This document shows, in pieces, positions 15,355-25,307 of a DNA stretch of 64,000 nucleotides. The notes beneath the pieces are model-generated. The model was not told where the DNA came from, ran no database searches, and was given only the letters and a program-made list of their open reading frames with translations. Location of the stretch: NCBI RefSeq assembly GCF_017565425.1, contig NZ_JAGEMK010000001.1:862984-926983 (forward strand), read 5' to 3'. Source of the stretch: Actinotalea soli. Its GTDB lineage: Bacteria; Actinomycetota; Actinomycetes; Actinomycetales; Cellulomonadaceae. How positions within the stretch are numbered: position 1 is the first letter of the stretch; every line of letters begins with the position of its first letter. The translations under genes were made by a program, and so were the position numbers.

Positions 15355-18198
15355 TCACCCCCGCCGTGGCCTCCTGAGCAGCGGCACCACCGCCAGGAGC
15401 AGCAGGCTGAGGGCGACGGCGCCCGAGATGATCAGCCCGGTGGACATCCCCGGGGCGCGGTACTCGAAGACGACCTCGTGCTGCCCCTCGGGGATGGCGA
15501 CCGCCGCCATGCCGTGGTCGGCATCCACGAGCTCGGCCTCCTGCCCGTCGACCGACGCGGTCCACCCACCCCCGCGCACCGAGTCAGCCAGGACGAGCCA
15601 CCCGTCCCCGTCGGCCTCGATCGTGACACGGATGTCGTTGGTGCCCTCCTCGACCGAGGTCACCCGACCGTCGGCGCCCGCCGCACCGATGAGGTCGGCG
15701 GCGTCCTCCAGGACCACGGTCTCGGTGGGCAGCTCGCCCGAGCCGAGCAGCTCGACCCGCGTCGTGGGCTCAGGCTCGACGGCCTCCTCGCCTGCCCACC
15801 GGATCCGGCTCAGAGCCGTCGTCCGCTCGAGGATGGTCACCCCTCCGGTCTGCACGACCCGGAGCCCGTCGTCCTGGGGTCGGACGACCTCGGCGGCGAG
15901 ACCGTCACCGCCGTCAGCGGCGAAGACGACAGGTCCGGTCGTGCCGTCGAGCTCGACGACGAGCTCGGTCCGAGCCCCGTCGGGCACGTCGTCCGCCGCG
16001 AGGGCGATCCAGAGCTCGCCCTCGGGCAGCGAGCGGCCGAGGGTGTGCACGGTCTCCTCGATCGGCTCCCCGTCGACGACGGGCGTGACGGTCACCGTCC
16101 CGCCCGATTCCCCCACGGCCAGCCCCTCGGGGATGCTCAGGATGACGCCGCGCATCGGCCCCTCGAGGTCTGCGGTCGCTGTCCCGTCCTGGCCCACCGT
16201 GATCGTCCCGTCCGCAGGGCTGCCGACCTCGCGCGGACCAGGGACGATCATCGCCGGCGGCACCGTGGCGTAGCGCACCCCCATCCTGTCGAGGATCGGC
16301 GAGGCGAGCTCAGCCGGCATGTCCTGCCCCGTGAGAGCCGAGTAGGTCGAGGTCCGCATCACCCCGGGGTCGACCGCTCGCAGGAGCTCCTTCCAGGCAT
16401 TGGTGTGGAAGGCGTGGCCGTTGGCGGCCCGGAGCCCGTAGGCCGTGCTCGTCCCGGGCATCATCGTGTTGCTCACCGAGATGAAGCGGTCGTCCCCCAG
16501 GTTCTCGGCGAGGAACTCGTGGCTCGGGGTCTCGGGGTAGAACAGCTCGACAGGCGCCTTGGGCCACCAGGTGTCAGCCACGCTGACCGCCTGGAACGAC
16601 AGGAGGACCGGTGCGGCCGCGAGGAACGCCATCCGCCAGACCAGCCCGCCGTGCCACAGCACCACGAGGGCCAGCAGGCCGACGACACCGGCGCACACCG
16701 CCGCCACGAGGATCCCCCGCTCGACCTCCTCGACCCCGTGGGGCGGGACGTAGCGCGTGACCCGGTGCACCGCGACCACCGCCCCGACCGCTGCGACTGC
16801 CGCGACCCCGGTGCGGACCAGCTCGGTGCGGGACAGGCCCAGGCCGCGCCCCCTCGGCGCGGGGTCCGCAGGGGCCGGACCTCCCGTCGACGGCTCCGTC
16901 GTCGCCGGGTCGTCGACGGCGGCCTGACCGCGCCGGAGCACCGCGGCGAGGCCGAGGGCCGCCGCCACCGCACCGAAGAACCCGACCAGCACACGCATGC
17001 GTCCGATGTAGTTGTTGGAGAAGACCGGCAGGTTCTGGACGAGACCGAGGGGCAACCCGCCCACGTAGACCAGCAGCATGCAGATCGCGAGCGCGGCGAG
17101 GATGTAGGACCTCACCCCGCGCGCCCCCGGTAGCGCGGGGGCGATCGCGAAGGCCAGGAGCACCAGCACGACGGCTGCCGCTCCGAGGTAGGAGAAGGTC
17201 TCGATCGGGTTCTGGTACGAGGCCCAGTAGGCGCCGATCGGCCCCCCCAGCATCTCGGGGACCACGGCGGTCGTCAGGGCGGTCCACTCGAGATGGATGT
17301 CGGGGTTCTGCGCTCGCACCGAGAAGTCGATGACGTTGAGGGACTGGTTGACGAAGGGCAGCAGCTGCCAGGCCGTGAGCCCGACACCGGCGACCACGCC
17401 GAGCGCGGCGACCCCCAGCGGACGGACGACCTCGCGCAGGCGCGGGGACTCGCCCAGGACCCGCACGAGGGCGTACGCGGCCGCCGCGTAGAGCCCGTAG
17501 GCCGTGACGGCCGGGAACCCCCCCGCGATCAGCGCCGCGACCACCAGGGCCACGGGGACGAGGTCGCGCCAGCGTCGCTCGCAGACAGCACGGTCCACCG
17601 CCCAGAACAGCAGGGGGATGAGGGCGCCGACCCGCGTCTGCGCCCAGTTGGTCCAGGCGAACATGAACCCCGAGGCGGCGTAGATCAGCGCCGCCACCGC
17701 CCAGGAGGCCGAGGGCAGGCGCAGCCGCCGCAGGAAGAGGCTCATCCCGACCGTGATCACGGCGATCTCGAGGAGCTTGACCGCGCCCGGTGCGTAGGTC
17801 GACGGCAGCAGGAACCACGGCAGGGACATCGGCGAGAAGTTGGCGCCGTCGGGCAGAGGGGCGGCGGCGGTGCCTCCGACCGTGTACGGGTTCCACTGCG
17901 CGAGGTCCCCCGAGGCGAGCCCCTCCTTGATCAGGAGGGTGCGCGGGGTGACCGCGTCGAGGGTGTCACCGAGCCACTGGTTCTGGAACGCCGGCGGGGC
18001 CGGGTCCAGCGCGGCCCACGGTGGGAACGCCTCGAGGGTGTCGACCCCCAGGAAGACGGTGCTGCCGAGGACCGCCGACCCCACGCCGAGCACGGCGAAG
18101 GCGAGGAGCGAGAGCCACGAGATCGCGGTGGTCGCCCGCAGGAGCGCGTGCGCCCGCGAGCTGCTCAGCGGGGGGGGCGCCTCGAGGAAGCGGTTCAC
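15355..18198 (-). CDS. Large YfhO-like multi-pass membrane protein
   Basis: 947 residues. Residues about 25-600 carry a dozen or more hydrophobic helices; near residue 45 is FLGVDTLEAFPPW, with an acidic residue after the first helix as in GT-C-like membrane enzymes. A soluble beta-rich region follows (~600-900), then a last helix and a basic tail. This layout fits the YfhO family, which acts on lipid-linked sugars of surface polymers. GTG 18198 has GAGGTGA upstream that overlaps the stop of the preceding GT gene (12-base gap). Its last ~130 residues are clearly similar to the product of the fragment at 21009-21425. Confidence 0.8.
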   Translation of the reverse strand: MNRFLEAPPPLSSSRAHALLRATTAISWLSLLAFAVLGVGSAVLGSTVFLGVDTLEAFPPWAALDPAPPAFQNQWLGDTLDAVTPRTLLIKEGLASGDLAQWNPYTVGGTAAAPLPDGANFSPMSLPWFLLPSTYAPGAVKLLEIAVITVGMSLFLRRLRLPSASWAVAALIYAASGFMFAWTNWAQTRVGALIPLLFWAVDRAVCERRWRDLVPVALVVAALIAGGFPAVTAYGLYAAAAYALVRVLGESPRLREVVRPLGVAALGVVAGVGLTAWQLLPFVNQSLNVIDFSVRAQNPDIHLEWTALTTAVVPEMLGGPIGAYWASYQNPIETFSYLGAAAVVLVLLAFAIAPALPGARGVRSYILAALAICMLLVYVGGLPLGLVQNLPVFSNNYIGRMRVLVGFFGAVAAALGLAAVLRRGQAAVDDPATTEPSTGGPAPADPAPRGRGLGLSRTELVRTGVAAVAAVGAVVAVHRVTRYVPPHGVEEVERGILVAAVCAGVVGLLALVVLWHGGLVWRMAFLAAAPVLLSFQAVSVADTWWPKAPVELFYPETPSHEFLAENLGDDRFISVSNTMMPGTSTAYGLRAANGHAFHTNAWKELLRAVDPGVMRTSTYSALTGQDMPAELASPILDRMGVRYATVPPAMIVPGPREVGSPADGTITVGQDGTATADLEGPMRGVILSIPEGLAVGESGGTVTVTPVVDGEPIEETVHTLGRSLPEGELWIALAADDVPDGARTELVVELDGTTGPVVFAADGGDGLAAEVVRPQDDGLRVVQTGGVTILERTTALSRIRWAGEEAVEPEPTTRVELLGSGELPTETVVLEDAADLIGAAGADGRVTSVEEGTNDIRVTIEADGDGWLVLADSVRGGGWTASVDGQEAELVDADHGMAAVAIPEGQHEVVFEYRAPGMSTGLIISGAVALSLLLLAVVPLLRRPRRG

Positions 18199-18210
18199 GA
18201 CGGGGTCACC

Positions 18211-19806
18211 TCAGTGTCCTTCAGGTTCGATCGCGGGCAGGTAGGAGTCCCCGGTGTCGACCCGCCACCGGCCGGTGATGAGGTCCACCTCCCACTGGTG
18301 CACCTGGGGCACCCTGGTCCGGGACTCGAAGTGGTAGAGCTCGACGTCGGCGAGCCAGAGCAGGCGCCCGCCCTGGTGACGGACCTTGAGCGAGAAGTCC
18401 ACGTCGTTGAAGTTGACCGGCAGCAGCTCGCACATCCCGCCGACGTCCTCGTAGGTCTCGCGGGTGAACGCGACGCAGGCCGCGGTGAGCCCCGAGGCCT
18501 CGCGGTTGACGCAGAGCTCGGAGAACGGGCCGCGGTCCTGCGGGTCCGCCCCCAGGAAGCCGTGGAAGAAGCGGTGCTGGTCGTAGATGTGGCCGCCGTG
18601 CTGGACCGTCCCGTCGGCGTACAGCAGACGGGCACCGGTCATCCCCACCCCGGGCTCGGCCAGCGGGGCGACGAGCTGCTCGAGGAAGCCCTCGGTGAGG
18701 GCCTCGACGTCGTCGTTGAGCATCACGACGACATCGCCGCTGCTGGCCAGGAAGCCCATGTTGCACTTGGCGCTGAAGTTGAAGGGGCCCTCGAAGAGGA
18801 CCAGCGTGAGGAAGCGACCGGCCAGCCGCTCGAGCTCGTCCAGCACGTACTGAGGGGTCACGTCGTCGTACACGACGACGATCTCGAGGTTCGGGTGCCC
18901 GCCCCGCTCGAGGAGGGACGCCACGGCCTCGACCACGAAGCACCGCGCCTGGCCCCAGACCAGGCCCTGACCGCCCCGCGTCGGGATCACGACGCTGACG
19001 AGGACCTCGGGGTCGGCGCGGCGGATGATCCGGTACGTGCCCGGGGCCTTGCCGAGGGATGCCGTCGCGAGGATCCCCGACCTGTCGAGGTGGTCCTGGA
19101 CCACGGCGCGCCCGGCCCGCCAGGACGCGTCGTCCCGCTCGACGCCGACGGCCTCGTCGCTCGCGACCCGGTCGGGCGAGAACCGGGCCGGGCCCGGGCC
19201 GAGGGTCGTGTGCAGCACCTGCGGGACGTGGACCACGTCCCGGGCCCGCTCCCCGACCCGCAGGATCAGGTCGTGCTCGCGCGCCTGCTCGTGCTGCGGG
19301 CGGTAACCACCGAGCTCGCGGACCAGCTCGGTCCGCAGGACCACGGGCCTGCCGGTGTAGAGATGGCCGCGCAGCCGCTCGGGGGACCAGACCGGCTTGC
19401 AGAAGACCGTCGGGGCGTCGTCCTCGGGACCGGCCCACTCCTCGTCGGCGTACAGGAGGTCCACGTCCCCCGCGAGGTCGTCGCGGAGCGTCGCCAGGGC
19501 CGTCGGCACGAGCCGTCCGTCGGGGTCGAGCAGGACCAGGAAGGTCCCGGACGCCTGGGTGATCGCCTCGTTGAGCTGCTCGAGGACCTCGCCGGCAGCC
19601 GCAGACGGCCGCCCGGCGACGCGCGGGTCACCCGCACCCAGCGCACGGAGCTCCTCGGCGCTCACCCCGGGAGCACCGACGACCACGAGCTCCCAGTCGT
19701 CGTCGCTCTGGGCGCGCACCGACTCCACGGCCCCCCGGAGCGTCTGGGTGCCAGCCGCGCGAGTGGCGTCGAGAAGGACCGTGAACGTGGGGCCCGTCTC
19801 GCTCAT
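18211..19806 (-). CDS. Double-module GT2 glycosyltransferase
   Basis: 531 residues. Residues about 5-180 look like a degenerate GT2 module (LLDATRAAGTQTLRGAVESV, LVLLDPDGRLVPTAL, LLYADEEW). Residues about 275-500 are a second, better preserved GT2 module: VSVVIPTRGGQGLVWG, VVYDDVTPQ, NFSAKCNMG, VVMLNDDVEAL and NFNDVDFSLKVRHQG, as in O-antigen/rhamnan glycosyltransferases. ATG 19806 overlaps the methyltransferase stop by 4 bp (ATGA), and the YfhO-like gene follows 12 bases later, so the three form one operon. A longer frame upstream is overlap with the methyltransferase gene. Confidence 0.84.
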   Translation of the reverse strand: MSETGPTFTVLLDATRAAGTQTLRGAVESVRAQSDDDWELVVVGAPGVSAEELRALGAGDPRVAGRPSAAAGEVLEQLNEAITQASGTFLVLLDPDGRLVPTALATLRDDLAGDVDLLYADEEWAGPEDDAPTVFCKPVWSPERLRGHLYTGRPVVLRTELVRELGGYRPQHEQAREHDLILRVGERARDVVHVPQVLHTTLGPGPARFSPDRVASDEAVGVERDDASWRAGRAVVQDHLDRSGILATASLGKAPGTYRIIRRADPEVLVSVVIPTRGGQGLVWGQARCFVVEAVASLLERGGHPNLEIVVVYDDVTPQYVLDELERLAGRFLTLVLFEGPFNFSAKCNMGFLASSGDVVVMLNDDVEALTEGFLEQLVAPLAEPGVGMTGARLLYADGTVQHGGHIYDQHRFFHGFLGADPQDRGPFSELCVNREASGLTAACVAFTRETYEDVGGMCELLPVNFNDVDFSLKVRHQGGRLLWLADVELYHFESRTRVPQVHQWEVDLITGRWRVDTGDSYLPAIEPEGH

Positions 19807-20849
19807 CGACGCCCCAGGAGCCGGCGCGCGACCGTGACCGGGGCGAGCAGCCGCCGACCCGCGACCCACGTGCGTGACTCCTTGACCTCGGCCAGCTCCT
19901 CCATCGCCGTCGCGTACCGCAGGTGGGCCTCCTCGGCCGCCGCCTCGGCAAGCTCGGCGTCGACGCGAGCCTTGTTCACGGCGGCCTCGGCGCCGATCGC
20001 GTGGTCACGCGCCGTGAGGACCCGGCGCCGCAGGTCCACCACCTGGGCGAGCTGGGCCTCCACGTCCGCCGGGAGCTGGGCGAGGCTGGACTCCCGCTCG
20101 GCTCGTTCCGTGTGGGCGTCGACGACAGGTGGCGGGTCGACCGCCCGGACGAGCTCGACCGGGCGTCCCCGCGTCAGGCTCGGCTGCGCGCGGGCCACGA
20201 ACTGGTAGTGCAGGGCGTCGGGCTGACGGCGCACCCAGTCCACGACCGCACCGGGAAGGGCCTCGTCGTCGACGGGGACCTCGCTGGCGAGGGGGTCGAG
20301 CACGGTCGCCCGCAGGTCGGTGGGCGCGAGCCCCGCGTCGTCGAGGAGCCCGAGGAAGGAGTCGCGCGTGAAGAAGCGCAGGTGGGTACGGTCCAGGAGC
20401 CCCGTCTCGGTGTAGATCCACCGGCCCTGCAGCAGGGCGAGGCGCAGCGAGCCGTGGGCGACGTTCGGCACCGAGATCACGACGGACCCGCCCGGGGCGA
20501 GGAGCTCGGTCGCGGCGCGCAGGGTGGCGGCCGGGTCTCGGAGGTGCTCGAGGACGTCGGCCAGCACGACGACGTCGAACTGCTGCCCCGCGAGGAGCTC
20601 GGTGAGGGAGCCTCCCTCGATGTCGGCCACGAGGACCTCGTCCAGCACCTCACGGGCACGCCCGGCGGCGTCGGCATCCTGCTCGACGCCGACGACCCGG
20701 CAGCCGCGTCTGCGCAGCTCTGCACCGAGGTAGCCGGTCGAGCACCCGACGTCCAGGACGCTGCCGACCGTGCCGACGAGGTCCAGGACCACGGCGTGGG
20801 AGGTGTTCGGCTCGGTCGGGTCGACGGAGTCGAGATGGTATTGCGACAC
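19803..20849 (-). CDS. SAM-dependent methyltransferase with C-terminal coiled coil
   Basis: 348 residues. Class I methyltransferase: motif I VLDVGCSTGYLG near residues 32-43, acidic motif II GVEQD, then FDVVVLADVLEHL and GGSVVISVPNVAHGS. Residues about 255-330 are Ala/Glu/Arg-rich with heptad spacing, probably a coiled coil, followed by a basic tail (RRLLAPVTVARRLLGRR) that could touch the membrane. GTG 20849 has AAGGAGA upstream. Coiled-coil-linked methyltransferases such as WbdD cap ABC-exported O-antigens and set chain length; the Wzt-like domain at 14072-15277 makes such a role attractive here, but it is inference. Confidence 0.82.
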   Translation of the reverse strand: MSQYHLDSVDPTEPNTSHAVVLDLVGTVGSVLDVGCSTGYLGAELRRRGCRVVGVEQDADAAGRAREVLDEVLVADIEGGSLTELLAGQQFDVVVLADVLEHLRDPAATLRAATELLAPGGSVVISVPNVAHGSLRLALLQGRWIYTETGLLDRTHLRFFTRDSFLGLLDDAGLAPTDLRATVLDPLASEVPVDDEALPGAVVDWVRRQPDALHYQFVARAQPSLTRGRPVELVRAVDPPPVVDAHTERAERESSLAQLPADVEAQLAQVVDLRRRVLTARDHAIGAEAAVNKARVDAELAEAAAEEAHLRYATAMEELAEVKESRTWVAGRRLLAPVTVARRLLGRR

Positions 20850-20922
20850 GCGAGGGATCTCCTTGGGGCGGGCGCCTTGACGTCACGGGATGCCGACGTC
20901 AGTCCGCGGGCGAGGTCGGTTG

Positions 20923-20932
20923 CACAGTACCG
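20923..20932 (-). promoter_or_regulatory. CGGTACTGTG promoter element of the methyltransferase operon
   Basis: Read on the minus strand, TACTGT at 20924-20929 is a likely -10, leaving a leader of about 67 bases before GTG 20849. The surrounding 14 bases (20922-20935) are identical to 21511-21524. Confidence 0.55.
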
Positions 20933-21008
20933 GAGAGCGTCACGGTTCCTCTGACTGCGCCCGGCACGGCTGCGGCCCTCGGACGACCGCACGCGGCCCC
21001 GCCGCGGG

Positions 21009-22638
<1,630 letters not shown>

Positions 22639-22645
22639 GGCCGCC

Positions 22646-22689
22646 GCGGGCCAGGGCCACGGGCGACGTCGCCCGTCGCCCTGGCCCGC
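22646..22689. terminator. Long near-perfect hairpin after rmlB
   Basis: A 44-base palindrome: outer arms GCGGGCCAGGGC (22646-22657) and GCCCTGGCCCGC (22678-22689), inner GGGCGAC/GTCGCCC (22661-22674), with a single mismatch over 22 paired positions. It lies 8 bases after the rmlB stop, so it is probably a terminator. Confidence 0.75.
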
Positions 22690-22756
22690 GCGATCCTCCA
22701 CGACTCCTCCACGACGCAACCGGGTGAGGTCCACCAAACTGGGCCACGGCCCGCCC

Positions 22757-22762
22757 TATGCT
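22757..22762 (+). promoter_or_regulatory. -10 box TATGCT before first LCP gene
   Basis: TATGCT ends 8 bases before GTG 22771, and no ribosome site precedes the start, so a leaderless or nearly leaderless mRNA is likely. Confidence 0.5.
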
Positions 22763-22770
22763 CGGTCCCT

Positions 22771-24036
22771 GTGACCCCCCGCCACGCCTCCTCAGGGCGC
22801 GCCCGCGCCGTGCGCCACGCCCGTGGCACGCGCCGCCACCCGTTGCGGTTCGCCCTCGCCCTCGCCCTGGTGGGCGTGATGTCCTTCGCCGGGACCGGTG
22901 CCGCGACGGCCTACCTGCGCCTGCAGGGCAACATCGACTCGGCGGACGTCGACGACCTCCTCGGTGAGGACCGGCCCGAGGCCGCCCCCGCGGACCCGAA
23001 CGACCCCGCCCAGGGCACCGCGCTCAACATCCTCGTGATGGGGACCGACACCCGCGACGGCATCGAGGAGATGGAGGGCGACGGGGAGTCCGGTCAGCGC
23101 TCGGACACCACCATCGTGGTCCACGTCTCGGCCGACCGGCAGCGCGTCGAGCTGGTCTCGATCCCCCGCGACTCGCTCGTCGAGATCCCCTCCTGCACAC
23201 GCTCGGACGGCTCGACCTCCTACGCCCAGTCCAACGCCATGTTCAACTCGGCCTTCGTGATCGGCAGCCAGTCCGGGGAGACCACCGACGCGGCCGCCTG
23301 CACGATCCGCACGGTCGAGCAGAACACCGGGGTACGCATCGACGAGTTCGTCGTGGTCGACATGGCCGGGTTCATCGACATGGTCGACGCCCTGGGCGGC
23401 GTCCCGATCTGCCTCCCTGAGCCGATCAACTCCCCCAAGGCCAACAACCTGGTGCTCGAGGCCGGCCAGCAGACCCTCGACGGGAACACCGCCCTCAACT
23501 ACGCCCGGGCTCGCACGGGCGTCGGCCTGGACGGCTCGGACACCGGACGGATCAACCGGCAGCAGCGCCTCATCGCCGCCACGGCCAACAGCGTGCTGTC
23601 GAAGAACCTGCTGACCGACGTGCCCGAGCTCGTCCGCTTCCTCAACGCCGTGACCCGCTCGTTGACCGTGAGCGAGGGGATCTCCTCGATCCCGGACCTC
23701 ACCGGCCTGGCGTTCAGCCTCCGGAACGTCCCGAGTGGCAACATCACCTTCATGACGATCCCCTTCGGCGCGGCGCCCTCGGACCCGAACCGCGTGGTGT
23801 GGACCCCCGAGGCCGCCGACGTGTGGGCCCGCATCGCCGAGGACCGGCCTCTGCAGGACGAGGAGCCCGCAGCCCCCGAGCCCACGGAGGACCAAGGGGG
23901 CGCCGGCACCGACGACGGCACCGCCCCGCCTGCGGACACCCCGGCCCCCGAGCAGACGGAGGAGCCCGAGGAGACCGTCGACGTCGAGGATCGAGACCTG
24001 TTCAACGCGGCGGACCTCGAGACGGTCTGCGGCTGA
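22771..24036 (+). CDS. LytR-CpsA-Psr (LCP) family protein
   Basis: 421 residues. A basic N-terminus and one membrane helix (residues ~27-45) place the rest outside the cell. The LCP core holds LNILVMGTDTRDG, QRSDTTIVVHVS and LVSIPRDSLVEIP (conserved Asp and Arg that bind the polyprenyl pyrophosphate), FIDMVDALGGVPICL, and LNYARAR with a later RINRQQR. The C-terminal ~60 residues are an acidic, Pro-rich tail. LCP enzymes move finished glycopolymers from the lipid carrier to peptidoglycan, which fits a locus that makes and exports such a polymer. A second LCP gene follows 5 bases later. Confidence 0.9.
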   Translation: MTPRHASSGRARAVRHARGTRRHPLRFALALALVGVMSFAGTGAATAYLRLQGNIDSADVDDLLGEDRPEAAPADPNDPAQGTALNILVMGTDTRDGIEEMEGDGESGQRSDTTIVVHVSADRQRVELVSIPRDSLVEIPSCTRSDGSTSYAQSNAMFNSAFVIGSQSGETTDAAACTIRTVEQNTGVRIDEFVVVDMAGFIDMVDALGGVPICLPEPINSPKANNLVLEAGQQTLDGNTALNYARARTGVGLDGSDTGRINRQQRLIAATANSVLSKNLLTDVPELVRFLNAVTRSLTVSEGISSIPDLTGLAFSLRNVPSGNITFMTIPFGAAPSDPNRVVWTPEAADVWARIAEDRPLQDEEPAAPEPTEDQGGAGTDDGTAPPADTPAPEQTEEPEETVDVEDRDLFNAADLETVCG

Positions 24037-24041
24037 CCCCG

Positions 24042-25307
24042 ATGAGCGACGACGAGCGTCCCCGCCCGCACCGACGCAGCACCCGGGGCTCGGGCGACGA
24101 CCGCGGGGCCCCGCAGCAGGTCCCTCCCACCTTCGAGCCGAGCGGCCGCTCCCGGCCGGCGCCCCCCCGCCGTCACGGCGGTCCCGACCCGATCGTCGTC
24201 GGCGGGGCGGGTCGCGCGCCGGCCGCCCCCACCCACCCACCCGCACCGCGCCAGCCCTCCCGTCAGGCACCACGGCAGGCTCCCCCCGCGATCCCGCGGG
24301 CTCAGGGCGGGGCCGCACCGCCGGCCCGGACCTCCGCCCGGTCCGGCGATCTGCCGGGCGCCCCCCGCCCGCGCCGTCGCCGCCCTCGCGCGGTGGTCGT
24401 CGCAGCCCTGGTGCTCGTGCTCCTGCTCGCCTGGCCCCTCGGCCTGGTGCTGTGGGCCGACGGCCGTCTCGAGCACGTCGAGGCCACCTCGGGAGCAGCA
24501 CCGACGCCCGGCACGACGTACCTGCTCGCGGGCTCCGACTCGCGCGATGACGGCGTCATCGAGGACAGCGAGACCACGGGGGCCCGCACCGACACGATCA
24601 TGGTGCTGCACGTCCCCGAGAGCGGGCCGGCAGCACTCATCAGCCTGCCCCGCGACACCTATACCGAGATCCCCGGCCACGGGGCCGCGAAGATCAACGC
24701 GTCCTTCAGCTACGGCGGGGCGCCGCTCCTGGTCAGCACCGTCGAGGGCCTCACCGGGATGACGATCGACCACTACGTCGAGGTGGGCTTCGGTGGCATC
24801 ACCGAGGTGGTCGACGCCCTGGGCGGGGTCGAGCTGTGCCTCGACCAGGACGTGAACGAGCCTCTCAGCGGGTTGATCTGGACCTCGGGCTGCCACGTCT
24901 CCGACGGCACCACGGCGCTCGCCTTCGCGCGGATGCGCTATGCCGACGCCCAGGGGGACATCGGGCGCGCCCAGCGCCAGCAGCAGCTCATCGCGGCGAT
25001 CAGCGGCGAGGCCGCCTCACCCGCCCTCCTGGACCCGCGGCGGCAGGTCTCCCTGATCCGCGCCGGGACGGGAGCCCTCGCGGTCAGCGACGACACCTCG
25101 GTGGTCGACCTCGGACGGCTCGCCCTCGCCTTCCGTCGCGCCACCGGCCCCGACGGCATCACCGGGACCCCGCCCATCTCCTCGATGGACTACCAGCCCG
25201 GCGGGGTCGGCTCGACGGTGCTCCTGGACCCCGAGCTCACGCCGGCGTTCTTCGCCGACATCCGCGACGGCTCACTGCCCCCCGGGCCCGTCGGCGGCCT
25301 CGACTGA
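24042..25307 (+). CDS. LytR-CpsA-Psr (LCP) family protein, second copy
   Basis: Also 421 residues but organised differently from its neighbour. The first ~120 residues are a Pro/Arg-rich cytoplasmic region, followed by a single helix (VVVAALVLVLLLAWPLGLVLW) and the LCP domain: YLLAGSDSRDDG, GARTDTIMVLHV, LISLPRDTYTEIP, KINASFSYGGAPLLVSTVE, VDALGGVELCLD, ALAFARMRY and GRAQRQQQLI. ATG 24042 lies 5 bases after the first LCP stop, so they are co-transcribed. The last 36 bases overlap the convergent acyltransferase. Two LCP proteins may serve different polymers or share one. Confidence 0.9.
   Translation: MSDDERPRPHRRSTRGSGDDRGAPQQVPPTFEPSGRSRPAPPRRHGGPDPIVVGGAGRAPAAPTHPPAPRQPSRQAPRQAPPAIPRAQGGAAPPARTSARSGDLPGAPRPRRRRPRAVVVAALVLVLLLAWPLGLVLWADGRLEHVEATSGAAPTPGTTYLLAGSDSRDDGVIEDSETTGARTDTIMVLHVPESGPAALISLPRDTYTEIPGHGAAKINASFSYGGAPLLVSTVEGLTGMTIDHYVEVGFGGITEVVDALGGVELCLDQDVNEPLSGLIWTSGCHVSDGTTALAFARMRYADAQGDIGRAQRQQQLIAAISGEAASPALLDPRRQVSLIRAGTGALAVSDDTSVVDLGRLALAFRRATGPDGITGTPPISSMDYQPGGVGSTVLLDPELTPAFFADIRDGSLPPGPVGGLD

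Noticed and set aside
18210..18230. GGTTCGATC resembling a tRNA T-loop
   Set aside because: It is coding sequence at the end of the GT2 gene and no cloverleaf surrounds it.
13948..20208. Plus-strand frames of 1061 and 971 codons
   Set aside because: Both are out-of-frame shadows of the exporter ATPase, YfhO-like and GT2 genes with no recognisable domain.
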